Of a stretch of DNA of 64,000 nt, positions 41,202 to 49,129 are shown in pieces. Source of the stretch: Pseudomonas sp. ok272 (GTDB lineage: Bacteria; Pseudomonadota; Gammaproteobacteria; Pseudomonadales; Pseudomonadaceae). Numbering within the stretch: the first letter of the stretch is position 1; each line of letters starts with the position of its first letter. The notes below the pieces were generated by a model. The model ran no database searches, had not been told where the DNA came from, and was given only the letters and a program-made list of their open reading frames with translations. The stretch is taken from the NCBI RefSeq assembly GCF_900109995.1, contig NZ_FOCB01000006.1, forward strand, positions 124,001-188,000. The letters run 5' to 3'. A program made the position numbers and the translations under genes.

Positions 41202-41657
41202 TCAGCTCACAGCGTTGTTGCGTTCGATCACGCGGTCGCTACCACCTTCGGCAACGGTTTGACCTTGTGGGGTGCGGCTGTAGCCATCTTCAACCAGGCC
41301 TTTCTCTTCCAGGCGATCACGGCCACCTTCGGCAACAGTCTGGCCTTGTGGGGTACGGTCGTAGCCATCAGCCGCGAGGGTCGCGGAGCCGGTGCGGTCG
41401 TAGCCATCAGCGGCGAGGGTCGCGGAACCGGTGCGGTCGTAGCCGTCAGCGGCGAGGGTCGCGGAACCGGTGCGGTCGTAGCCGTCAGCGGCGAGGGTCG
41501 CGGAACCGGTACGGTCGTAGCCATCAGCGGCGAGGGTCTGGCTGAACACGGCGTGTTCGGCTTTGACTTGTGGGGTGGTTTGCTCGGCGGCGGGCAAGGC
41601 ATAGGCGTTGGCGGCCAGAATCGAGAGGGTCAAGCTCAGCAGTAATTGGCGTTTCAT
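41202..41657 (-). CDS. Secreted tandem-repeat protein (unknown function)
   Basis: A 151-residue protein. A signal peptide (MKRQLLLSLTLSILAANAYA, cleavage near residue 20) leads to four perfect copies of TLAADGYDRTGSA (residues 41-92) plus a partial fifth. Two longer related units with DGY(D/S)RTPQGQTVAEGG(R/S)DR follow and end in VIERNNAVS. The common core of all units is A-x-x-G-x-(D/S)-R. There are no cysteines and no enzyme motif. Similar short secreted repeat proteins occur in Pseudomonas, sometimes labelled as phage-infection proteins without evidence. Probably periplasmic. GGAG precedes the ATG. Confidence 0.8.
   Translation of the reverse strand: MKRQLLLSLTLSILAANAYALPAAEQTTPQVKAEHAVFSQTLAADGYDRTGSATLAADGYDRTGSATLAADGYDRTGSATLAADGYDRTGSATLAADGYDRTPQGQTVAEGGRDRLEEKGLVEDGYSRTPQGQTVAEGGSDRVIERNNAVS
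41352..41537 (-). repeat. 39-bp tandem repeat (coding VNTR)
   Basis: About 4.8 copies of a 39-bp unit inside the secreted-protein gene, differing from each other by only a few silent bases. Copy number is likely to vary between strains. Confidence 0.92.
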
Positions 41658-42043
41658 GGCGGTTGCTCCTTGGGGGGGCGATAAAGTGGGTACGGAGGCA
41701 ATGCTACTCTCGATAAATTGATATAAAAGTTCATAAAGACAATGGTAATAATCAACAGAATTGATTGTTCAGCGCGAAGGCTCTAGAACGGGTGTTTCCG
41801 GAAGGGGATTTTGCACTGATGTGGGTATTTTCGACCCACCACTGCGTGAAAAACGTGCGGGGTCGGTAACGCAAAGCTGGCGAATCGGTCAGGAAATTCG
41901 ACTTTTTGTGTCTGAATCGGCGTTTTTTTAAACCTTGCGGGCCATTCGCCAGTCGTAGTGTTCATAGCGGGCCGATTTATGGCCTACCGTTTATGACGGG
42001 CGTCTCCGTTGGCGCACCGACAGGTCCCAAGGAGCTTTATGCA
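41658..42043. promoter_or_regulatory. AT-rich divergent promoter region
   Basis: A 386-bp space between the repeat-protein gene and the AsmA gene. 41702-41770 is markedly AT-rich (ATAAATTGATATAAAAGTTC) and probably holds the repeat-protein promoter. A dyad GTGGGT/ACCCAC is at about 41820-41838. No gene is supported. Confidence 0.4.
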
Positions 42044-44113
42044 ATGACGCGCCCTCGTAGAATCCTCGCCTGGACCTTCGCTTGCCTGGCGCTGTTGCTG
42101 GCCGTGCTGGTGCTGATCATCGCGTTCTTCGACTGGAACCGGATCAAGCTGGCGCTCAATACCAAAGTCTCCGAAGAACTGCATCGACCTTTCGCCATCA
42201 ATGGCAACCTCGCGGTGGTCTGGCAGCGCGAGCTGGACGAGGGCGGCTGGCGCGCCTGGGTGCCGTGGCCGCACGTGGTGGCCGAGGACCTGAGCCTGGG
42301 CAACCCGCCGTGGTCCAAGCAGCCGCAGATGGTCAGCCTCAAACGGGTGGAGTTGCGTGTCTCGCCCCTGGCCCTGCTGGCCCAGCGCGTGGTCATCCCA
42401 CGTATTGACCTCACCGAACCCAATGCCCAGTTGCAACGCCTGGTCGACGGCCGCGCCAACTGGACATTTACCTTCGATCCCAAGGACCCGAACGCTGCGC
42501 CCTCCAGCTGGGTGGTGGAGATCGGCGCCATCGGTTTCGACAAGGGGCATGTGACCCTTGACGACCAGTCCCTGAAAACCCAACTCGACGTGCTGATCGA
42601 TCCCCTGGGTAAGCCGGTGCCGTTCGCGGACATCGTGGGGGACAAGGCGGCCAAGAAAACCCTGGAGAAGGGCAGTGCGCCACAGGACTACGCCTTTGCG
42701 CTCAAGGTCAAAGGCCAGTACCACGGCCAGAAGCTCAGCGGTGAGGGCAAGATGGGCGGACTGCTGGCGTTGCAGGACGCCGCCAAACCGTTTCCCTTGC
42801 AGGCCCAGGTCAAGATCGCCGACAGCCGCGTCGAACTGGCCGGCACCCTGACCGATCCCCTGGCCCTCGGTGCCCTGGACCTGCGCCTGAAACTGGCCGG
42901 CAGCAGCCTGGGCAACCTCTATCCCTTGACCGGCGTCACCCTGCCGGATTCGCCACCCTATGCCACCGACGGTCACTTGATCGCCAACCTACACGCGGTT
43001 GGCGGTGCGACGTTCCGTTACGACGATTTCAACGGCACCATCGGCGGCAGTGATATCCACGGCAACCTGGCCTACACCGCCAGCCAGCCACGGCCCAAGC
43101 TCGGTGGGGCGCTGGTCGCTAATCAACTGCTGTTCGCCGACCTTGCGCCGCTGATCGGCGCCGACTCCAATGCCAAGCAGCAGGCCCGGGGCGGGATGGG
43201 CAAGCAGCCGGCGGACAAGGTACTGCCCGTGGAGGCGTTCCGTACCGAGCGCTGGCGCGACATGGACGCCGATGTCGAGTTCACCGGCAAGCGCATCGTT
43301 CACAGTGAAAAACTGCCGTTCACCGACCTCTACACCCACCTAGTCCTGACCGATGGCCAACTGAGCCTGACACCCCTGCGTTTTGGCGTGGCGGGCGGCA
43401 AGCTGGATGCGCAGATCCGCCTCGACGGCCGCACGGTGCCGTTGCAAGGGCAGGCCAAGCTGACGGCCCGAGGCTTCAAGCTCAAGCAGTTGCTCCCCGG
43501 TTTCGAACCGATGAAAACCAGCTTCGGTGAACTCAACGGCGACGCCGACATCGCCGGCACGGGCAACTCGGTGGCAGCGTTGCTGGGCAGTGCCAACGGC
43601 AACCTCAAGATGCTGATCAACGACGGTGCAATCAGCCGTGAACTGATGGAACTGGCCGGGCTCAACGTCGGCAACTACCTAGTGGGCAAGATCTTTGGCG
43701 ACAAGGACGTGAAGATTAACTGCGCAGCCGCGGACTTCAGGATCAAGACCGGCCTGGCCACCTCGCAGCTGTTTGTGTTCGACACCGAGAACGCCATCGT
43801 CTACATCGACGGCACGGCCAACCTGGCCACCGAACAGCTGGACCTGACCATCACCCCCGAGTCCAAGGGCTGGCGCCTGATTTCACTGCGCTCGCCGCTG
43901 TATGTGCGCGGGCCGTTCATCAAGCCGGATGCGGGGGTCAAGGGCGTGCCGCTGATGCTGCGGGGCGCCGGCATGGTCGCCCTGGGGGTGATCGCCGGTC
44001 CGGCGGCGGGCCTGCTGGCGTTGGTGGCGCCCAGCGGCGGCGAGCCTAACCAGTGTGCACCGCTGCTGGAGCAGATGAAGGCGGGTAAAGCGCCGAAGAC
44101 GGTAAGCGGGTGA
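42044..44113 (+). CDS. AsmA family protein
   Basis: A 689-residue AsmA-like protein. One N-terminal membrane helix (ILAWTFACLALLLAVLVLII, about 7-26) anchors a long periplasmic beta-rich body, and an AsmA C-terminal domain follows (for example FGELNGDADIAGTGNSVAALLGSANG and YIDGTANLATEQLDLTI). AsmA-like proteins are bridge-type lipid transfer proteins between inner and outer membranes; phospholipid transport is inferred from the family. AAGGAG ten bases before the ATG fixes the start, removing a 46-codon upstream extension. Single gene. Confidence 0.9.
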   Translation: MTRPRRILAWTFACLALLLAVLVLIIAFFDWNRIKLALNTKVSEELHRPFAINGNLAVVWQRELDEGGWRAWVPWPHVVAEDLSLGNPPWSKQPQMVSLKRVELRVSPLALLAQRVVIPRIDLTEPNAQLQRLVDGRANWTFTFDPKDPNAAPSSWVVEIGAIGFDKGHVTLDDQSLKTQLDVLIDPLGKPVPFADIVGDKAAKKTLEKGSAPQDYAFALKVKGQYHGQKLSGEGKMGGLLALQDAAKPFPLQAQVKIADSRVELAGTLTDPLALGALDLRLKLAGSSLGNLYPLTGVTLPDSPPYATDGHLIANLHAVGGATFRYDDFNGTIGGSDIHGNLAYTASQPRPKLGGALVANQLLFADLAPLIGADSNAKQQARGGMGKQPADKVLPVEAFRTERWRDMDADVEFTGKRIVHSEKLPFTDLYTHLVLTDGQLSLTPLRFGVAGGKLDAQIRLDGRTVPLQGQAKLTARGFKLKQLLPGFEPMKTSFGELNGDADIAGTGNSVAALLGSANGNLKMLINDGAISRELMELAGLNVGNYLVGKIFGDKDVKINCAAADFRIKTGLATSQLFVFDTENAIVYIDGTANLATEQLDLTITPESKGWRLISLRSPLYVRGPFIKPDAGVKGVPLMLRGAGMVALGVIAGPAAGLLALVAPSGGEPNQCAPLLEQMKAGKAPKTVSG

Positions 44114-44395
44114 GATGAACTTTTTGAGCGGCCGGCTTAAGGTTTTTATTCTTGGGTAATAGTTTGTTAGGGGTGCGTTGTTCGCTCTCTCATTATGGGG
44201 CGTGCGAGTAAGTGTCGCTGAAAGTTGTAGGTAGTTGTTATTTGTTAGTTTGGAGTTGTTCAGGTAGATGGCGTTCTTTGGTAATGGTATGTCATATATG
44301 TCGGGTGGAACATGTAGGGGGGAGTGGCTAAATTAACAGTGCCAGCCAAGAGGCTGGAATTGAAAGTCAATAGCCACTTAATTAAGAGAATTCAT

Positions 44396-45178
44396 ATGGA
44401 AATTTTAATGCCTACTGCCGACGAAAGTCGGGCCTTTTTTGACACGCTCGTGCTCGCACCCAAAAAGCCGCAAATTAGCAGATTTAGTTCCACTCAGGAG
44501 GACAAGGTTGACGACCCGGATCTGCTGTTGGGAAAAGATGCCCCGGTGGGCGTGGCGTTTGCAGATAATCTTTCCGATGAAAACTCACAGGCGGCGATGG
44601 ACAGTGTGGCCTTCGCTGAACTTTACGCTGAGGGTAACGCCGACCTAAAGAATGACCCTATCGGTTGGCATAACAAATACGCTCTCGCCATGAGGAATTG
44701 TGGCTGGTACATGCCAAGTTATAAGTATATGGAACATGTGGAAAGAAGAACCAATATAACGATGGACGTCGTTGTGATGGACGTCATCAAGGCTGTCGCG
44801 GGAAGGAACGCACCCGCGATGCTGAGTTTGTTGGGCAGTGCTTTTGATACAATGAAGTCCGATGGTGAGCTGGTTACTTTGTTTGATAATAATAGTAAGA
44901 ACGGTAAGTCGGCTGACTTCAGGATTTTACCCTGCTTGCAGTCTGCCAAGGGCACTGCGATCACCTCTTTGCTGGCGATGGATTGCGAGCTGAGTACGCA
45001 GCAGGGGGGTGCCTGGTTTTGGAAGTGGAACGTAAGTTCGATCAAAATGAAAAAAGCCGCCGCCATGGTAGAACTCAATATGCGCCTACATGAGCGTAAT
45101 CGAGAGTTTATACATGAGGCACTTGATATGGACAGCGAGGCGTTTTTCAAGGGCGCCAAACTTCCAAAAAAAGCTTGA
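44396..45178 (+). CDS. Unknown protein, first of a lower-GC gene pair
   Basis: A 260-residue soluble protein with no signal peptide and no motif I recognise. Tryptophan/aromatic-rich GWHNKYALAMRNCGWYMPSY is near the middle, followed by an amphipathic region (MDVVVMDVIKAVAGRNAPAM) and then WFWKWNVSSIKMKKAAA. Codon use is more AT-rich than in the neighbours, suggesting transfer. The start at 44396 follows AAGAGA; a GTG-like upstream extension was discarded. The C-terminal half has the same order of elements as the next gene's product (hydrophobic strand, basic patch, charged C-terminal helices), so the two may be distant paralogues working together. Confidence 0.7.
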   Translation: MEILMPTADESRAFFDTLVLAPKKPQISRFSSTQEDKVDDPDLLLGKDAPVGVAFADNLSDENSQAAMDSVAFAELYAEGNADLKNDPIGWHNKYALAMRNCGWYMPSYKYMEHVERRTNITMDVVVMDVIKAVAGRNAPAMLSLLGSAFDTMKSDGELVTLFDNNSKNGKSADFRILPCLQSAKGTAITSLLAMDCELSTQQGGAWFWKWNVSSIKMKKAAAMVELNMRLHERNREFIHEALDMDSEAFFKGAKLPKKA

Positions 45179-45249
45179 TTGATTAAGTATTTGAAGCGGA
45201 TTGCTCGAAGGGTAGTCCGCGTTCAGAGTGGGTTGTACGGAGAATTAAA

Positions 45250-45996
45250 ATGCACAAGGATGATCTTTTGCTGATGGCCGGCAGTCTGTTGTCTGTTTCG
45301 GCTGATGTGTCGCAGCCGTGGAAGAGTGATGCACTGAATTCGCTGCTTTTCTCCGGGGGGTATGCGAACGCCATGCAGAACAAGTTTGTCGATACGGAAC
45401 GCTGGGGGGGACATTACACCAAGTCGATGATTAACCTGAAATGGAGTCGTAGTCGTTACCGAAGCGTTGATGTAGTGCCGGGACGCAAAGAGACCGTGGT
45501 GTTAATTGAACTGCTTAAAAAAAGTGTCTCTGACGTGTTTGGGGCGAGCTTGGCTAAGCCATTTGGGCAGGTGCTGGCGCGTATTGAACAAACATCGGCT
45601 ACGCAGGACGCTTGGGCGATGTTTCGGGAAAGCGCAGTGTCTAACGATGGTGCGGAGACCGAGGGAGAGGCAGAGAACAAAACGAGTGCTCAGTGCTCAA
45701 CGATTGTGCTGCAGATTAATTTACTGGTTGCGGAACTGGTGACTTACTCGATCCTTATCTATTTCAAAACGTCTGAAGCGGTTGCGGATGATTTTCTCAA
45801 TCAGGCGTTTGCGGGCCAGGATATCGTCGGCAAGGTCAGTGTTGAGGTGGCGCAGTACTCGTTGGATAAGCGCGGGTATGAGAGAAGTAAAATTCGCGAG
45901 AAAGTACTCGAGGCACTTGCGGATATGACGGATGAGCGAATCATTGATCTGTGCTCGGAATGTGTCGCAGATAAGCGTGAAGATTTGCACGACTAG
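45250..45996 (+). CDS. Unknown protein, second of a lower-GC gene pair
   Basis: A 248-residue protein without signal peptide. A central hydrophobic segment (STIVLQINLLVAELVTYSIL, about 157-176) could be a buried core or membrane-inserting hairpin; the C-terminus is charged and helical (SLDKRGYERSKIREKVLEAL). GGAGA precedes the ATG, and the gene begins 71 bp after its partner. Low GC is shared with the partner. No known family is assigned. A two-component toxin or self-associating pair is possible but unproven. Confidence 0.7.
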   Translation: MHKDDLLLMAGSLLSVSADVSQPWKSDALNSLLFSGGYANAMQNKFVDTERWGGHYTKSMINLKWSRSRYRSVDVVPGRKETVVLIELLKKSVSDVFGASLAKPFGQVLARIEQTSATQDAWAMFRESAVSNDGAETEGEAENKTSAQCSTIVLQINLLVAELVTYSILIYFKTSEAVADDFLNQAFAGQDIVGKVSVEVAQYSLDKRGYERSKIREKVLEALADMTDERIIDLCSECVADKREDLHD

Positions 45997-46118
45997 TGTC
46001 GCGGGCATGGACAGGGGGCATCGACTTGTCGCGACGGTGTCATGTGTGATTGCGATGCGGGTGACCGACCCCTTGTTTCTCGCTCCTGACTTCTCACGGA
46101 TCACAAGGTTGTTGACCT

Positions 46119-47009
46119 ATGTCGCAAGACACTGCCACACGCTACCCGCTGGTGCTGGTCCCCGGCTGGTTCGGTTTCGTCCGCCTGCTGTTGTACCCGT
46201 ACTGGTACGGGATCATTCCTGCGTTGCGTCGGGGTGGGGCCGTGGTGTTTGCGGTGCAGGTGTCGCCGCTCAATGCAAACGAGGTGCGTGGTGAACAGCT
46301 GTTGCAGCAGATCGAGGCGATCGTGCGTGAGACCGGAGTCGCCAAGGTCAATCTGATCGGCCATAGCCAGGGCGCGCTGACCGCCCGCTACGCCGCCGCC
46401 AAGCGCCCGGACCTGGTGGCCTCGGTGACGTCGGTGGCAGGCCCCAATCAGGGCTCGGAGCTGGCGGACTATTTGCTAGAACGCTACCCGCATGGCAGCG
46501 TGCGGGGCCGGGTATTGGGCGCGGTGCTGCAGGGGCTTGCCGGGTTGATGGGGGTGCTGGAAACCGGCCATCGACGACGCGGGTGGCCGGTGGATGTGCG
46601 TGCCTCGCACCACGCGCTGACCACCCACGGCGTGGCGTTGTTCAATCATGGTTATCCACAGGGCTTGCCGCCAACCTGGGGTGGCCACGGGCCGGAATCG
46701 GTCGAGGGTGTGCGCTATTACTCCTGGTCCGGCACTTTGCAGCCGGGCAAGACTGACCGTGGCGGCAACCGGTTCGACGTCAGCAACCGTAGCTGCCAGT
46801 GGTTCGCCAGGACCTTCGTGCGCGAGGTGGGGCAGTGTGATGGCATGGTCGGGCGCTACAGCTCGCACCTGGGCACGGTGATCGGCGACGACTACCCGCT
46901 GGACCATCTGGACATCGTCAATCAGTCGCTGGGCTTGGTGGGCAAGGGCGCTGATCCGGTGCGCCTGTTTGTCGAGCATGCGCTGCGGTTGAAGGCGGCG
47001 GGGGTCTGA
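46119..47009 (+). CDS. Triacylglycerol lipase-like alpha/beta hydrolase
   Basis: A 296-residue bacterial lipase of family I. The oxyanion-hole motif VLVPGWFGF is near residue 12, and the nucleophile is Ser83 in LIGHSQGALTARYAA. The catalytic aspartate is probably in QCDGMVGRYSSHLG, and the histidine in YPLDHLDIVNQ. No signal peptide is present and no lipase-specific foldase gene is adjacent, so it resembles the shorter, foldase-independent or intracellular members (P. fragi/Proteus type). Substrate not determined. Confidence 0.88.
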   Translation: MSQDTATRYPLVLVPGWFGFVRLLLYPYWYGIIPALRRGGAVVFAVQVSPLNANEVRGEQLLQQIEAIVRETGVAKVNLIGHSQGALTARYAAAKRPDLVASVTSVAGPNQGSELADYLLERYPHGSVRGRVLGAVLQGLAGLMGVLETGHRRRGWPVDVRASHHALTTHGVALFNHGYPQGLPPTWGGHGPESVEGVRYYSWSGTLQPGKTDRGGNRFDVSNRSCQWFARTFVREVGQCDGMVGRYSSHLGTVIGDDYPLDHLDIVNQSLGLVGKGADPVRLFVEHALRLKAAGV

Positions 47010-47033
47010 ACCTCACAGCGACCGCATCATCGT

Positions 47034-47116
47034 TCTTCGCGAGCAGGCTCGCTCCCACATTGGATGCGTGTCGTACACATCATCTCCTGTGGGGACGAGA
47101 CCGGCTTGCCGGCGAA
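47034..47116. repeat. REP pair between lipase and EamA genes
   Basis: A good REP core (TTCGCGAGCAGGCTCGCTCC) faces a degenerate one (GGGGACGAGACCGGCTTGCC) in the convergent intergenic space. Confidence 0.8.
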
Positions 47117-47125
47117 CGCCTCCGA

Positions 47126-48013
47126 TCAGGCAATACTGACCTTACGGCCCAGCACGGTAGTCCAACGCTCCGACACGATCACCCCGCCCAGCGTCAGCAT
47201 CCCGCCCACCAGATGAAACCACGCCAACTGCTCATGCAGCACCAGCGCGGCAATCAGCGCGGTCATCACCGGCAGCAGGTTGAAGAACTGGGTGGTGCGG
47301 CTCGGGCCCAGGCGCACCACGGCCTGCATCCAGGCCAGCGGGGCGATCATCGACGCCAGGAGGCAGGCATAGAGCACCAGCGGAATGTTCTGCAGGGTCG
47401 GCCCGACCTTGGGCGAGAAGACGAACAGCGGGAACAGCACCACCACCGCCACCAGCACCTGCAAGTACAACAGCACCAGGGGCGGCAGGCGCAGCTGCCA
47501 TTTTTTCAGCAGCGTGCTGTAGATCGCATACGCCAGGGTGGCGATCAACATCATCGCGTCACCCAGGTTGACCCCGTGCTCCAGCAACGCCGCCAGGCTG
47601 CCGGAGGAAACGACGACCAGCACGCCGCTGAACGACAGCACCGCACCGACCAGAGCCCCGGCGGTCAGGCGCTGACCGAGGCTGATGATCGCCATGGCCA
47701 GCGACATCAACGGCATCAGCGACAGGATGATGCCCATGTTGGTGGCCGAGGTCAGGTTGGCGGCGAAGTACGCCAGGCTTTGATACACCGCCATGCCGAG
47801 CACGCCGAGGATAAAGATCTTGCCCAGGTTGGGGGCAATCCTGGGCCAATGGCTGATGACGGGCTTGAGCATGAAGGGGGTGAACAGCAGGCCGGCGAGC
47901 AGCCAGCGGTAGAAACCGATCTCGGCGGGGAAGATCACCCCGGCCGACATCTTGGTGATCACGGTGTTGCCAGCCCAAATGAAGATGGCCAGCAGCGGAT
48001 AAGCGTATTGCAT
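47126..48013 (-). CDS. EamA/DMT-superfamily transporter
   Basis: A 295-residue inner-membrane protein with about ten helices in two EamA repeats (first from AYPLLAIFIWAGNTVITKMS, second from GVNLGDAMMLIATLAYAIYS). The family exports amino acids or other metabolites; the substrate is unknown. It is divergent from an AraC regulator with 95 bp between them, centred on a strong dyad, so it is very likely the regulator's target. Confidence 0.88.
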   Translation of the reverse strand: MQYAYPLLAIFIWAGNTVITKMSAGVIFPAEIGFYRWLLAGLLFTPFMLKPVISHWPRIAPNLGKIFILGVLGMAVYQSLAYFAANLTSATNMGIILSLMPLMSLAMAIISLGQRLTAGALVGAVLSFSGVLVVVSSGSLAALLEHGVNLGDAMMLIATLAYAIYSTLLKKWQLRLPPLVLLYLQVLVAVVVLFPLFVFSPKVGPTLQNIPLVLYACLLASMIAPLAWMQAVVRLGPSRTTQFFNLLPVMTALIAALVLHEQLAWFHLVGGMLTLGGVIVSERWTTVLGRKVSIA

Positions 48014-48052
48014 GGGGTAAACCTGAACGTTAATGAAGGGGGATTATCCTCT

Positions 48053-48084
48053 GTCTGGATCAAAGCCTATACTTTGTTCCAGAC
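48053..48084. promoter_or_regulatory. Operator-like dyad between EamA and AraC genes
   Basis: The half-sites GTCTGGATCAAAG and CTTTGTTCCAGAC are inverted repeats matching at 12 of 13 positions, separated by CCTATA. Its centre is about 40 bp from each start codon, a position that could control both divergent genes. Confidence 0.7.
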
Positions 48085-48108
48085 AAATGGCCTCGCTATC
48101 CGGACAAC

Positions 48109-48891
48109 ATGACCCGCCAACACATTGACCTGCTGGAGTTCAGTGAACTGCCGGCCCCGGTGTATTTTCGCTATGCCGACTTCGATGCGCACCGCTTCGC
48201 CCCGGCGCACCGCCACCCATGGGGCACCCTGGAGTACTCGGCCCACGGTGTGCTGCGCATGGACATCGGCGGTCGCCGCTTTATGTCCCCGCCGCAGTAT
48301 GCCCTGTGGGTTCCGCCGCGCACTGAGCATAGTTTCTACAGTGCCCAGCCGATCCATTATCGAGCGGTCTGCCTGGCCCCGCCGATCTGCCGCGATTTGC
48401 CGCCGCACGCCTGCACCCTGGCGATCAGTGACATCCTCAAGGCGATCCTCAAGGACTTCGCCGCTCGCGACGTGAAGATCCCCGAGCGCGACGCCGACGT
48501 GCGCCTGGCGCAGGTGCTGGTGGATCAACTCCAGCAAGCCCCGGTGCATGAGTGCTACCTGCCGTATGCCCACAGCGCGGGGTTGCTCGGCATCCTCGAA
48601 GCCCTGCAGGCCGCCCCGGGTGACAACCGGCCCCTGGCGCACTGGGCCGAGCGCATCCACGTCAGCGAGCGGACCCTGGCCCGGCAATTTGTCCGGGAAC
48701 TGGGCATGAGCTTCGGCGAATGGCGTCAGCGCCTGCGCTTTGTGGCGTCGATCGAGGCGTTGGACAGCACACGCAGCATCCAGGAAATCGCATTCGACAT
48801 GGGCTACAGCACGTCGTCGGCGTTTATCGCCATGTTTGTACGCCAGGCGAGGTGTACGCCAGAGCAGTATCGCCGGCATAAGTTTCTTTGA
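48109..48891 (+). CDS. AraC-family transcriptional regulator
   Basis: A 260-residue regulator. A cupin-like N-terminal sensor domain (HRHPWGTLEYSAHGVLRMDI, WVPPRTEHSF) is followed by a C-terminal double helix-turn-helix (about 165-258). That part includes ERIHVSERTLARQFVRELGM and IQEIAFDMGYSTSSAFIAMF. The protein probably responds to a small molecule and controls the divergent EamA exporter. Ligand unknown. Confidence 0.9.
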   Translation: MTRQHIDLLEFSELPAPVYFRYADFDAHRFAPAHRHPWGTLEYSAHGVLRMDIGGRRFMSPPQYALWVPPRTEHSFYSAQPIHYRAVCLAPPICRDLPPHACTLAISDILKAILKDFAARDVKIPERDADVRLAQVLVDQLQQAPVHECYLPYAHSAGLLGILEALQAAPGDNRPLAHWAERIHVSERTLARQFVRELGMSFGEWRQRLRFVASIEALDSTRSIQEIAFDMGYSTSSAFIAMFVRQARCTPEQYRRHKFL

Positions 48892-49129
48892 GTAATGGCG
48901 ATACTCGGTGAGTTAAGTGGTATCGCGGGGGGATGAATTCGGAGTGTCGCCGGGAAGTTTCGTACGATTTAAGGCGAATTAGGTTTTATTTTCAGCGGGC
49001 ATGTCGCTGTACGCTTTTTAAGGGATCTACTGTTGTTAGTTGACGCGCAGATAAGTTGTTAAAGGTCTGTCAGCGAAAGTTAATGAAGGATCGGTAGATG
49101 ACTTAATTATTTCGTACGAGGCTTCATCA

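Noticed and set aside
41352..41537. CRISPR-like array of 39-bp repeats
   Set aside because: The repeats are contiguous without spacers and keep the reading frame of a secreted protein.
48892..49129. Hrp box upstream of the giant effector genes
   Set aside because: I looked for GGAACC-N15/16-CCAC here and at 58171-58337 and did not find it, so HrpL control is not supported.
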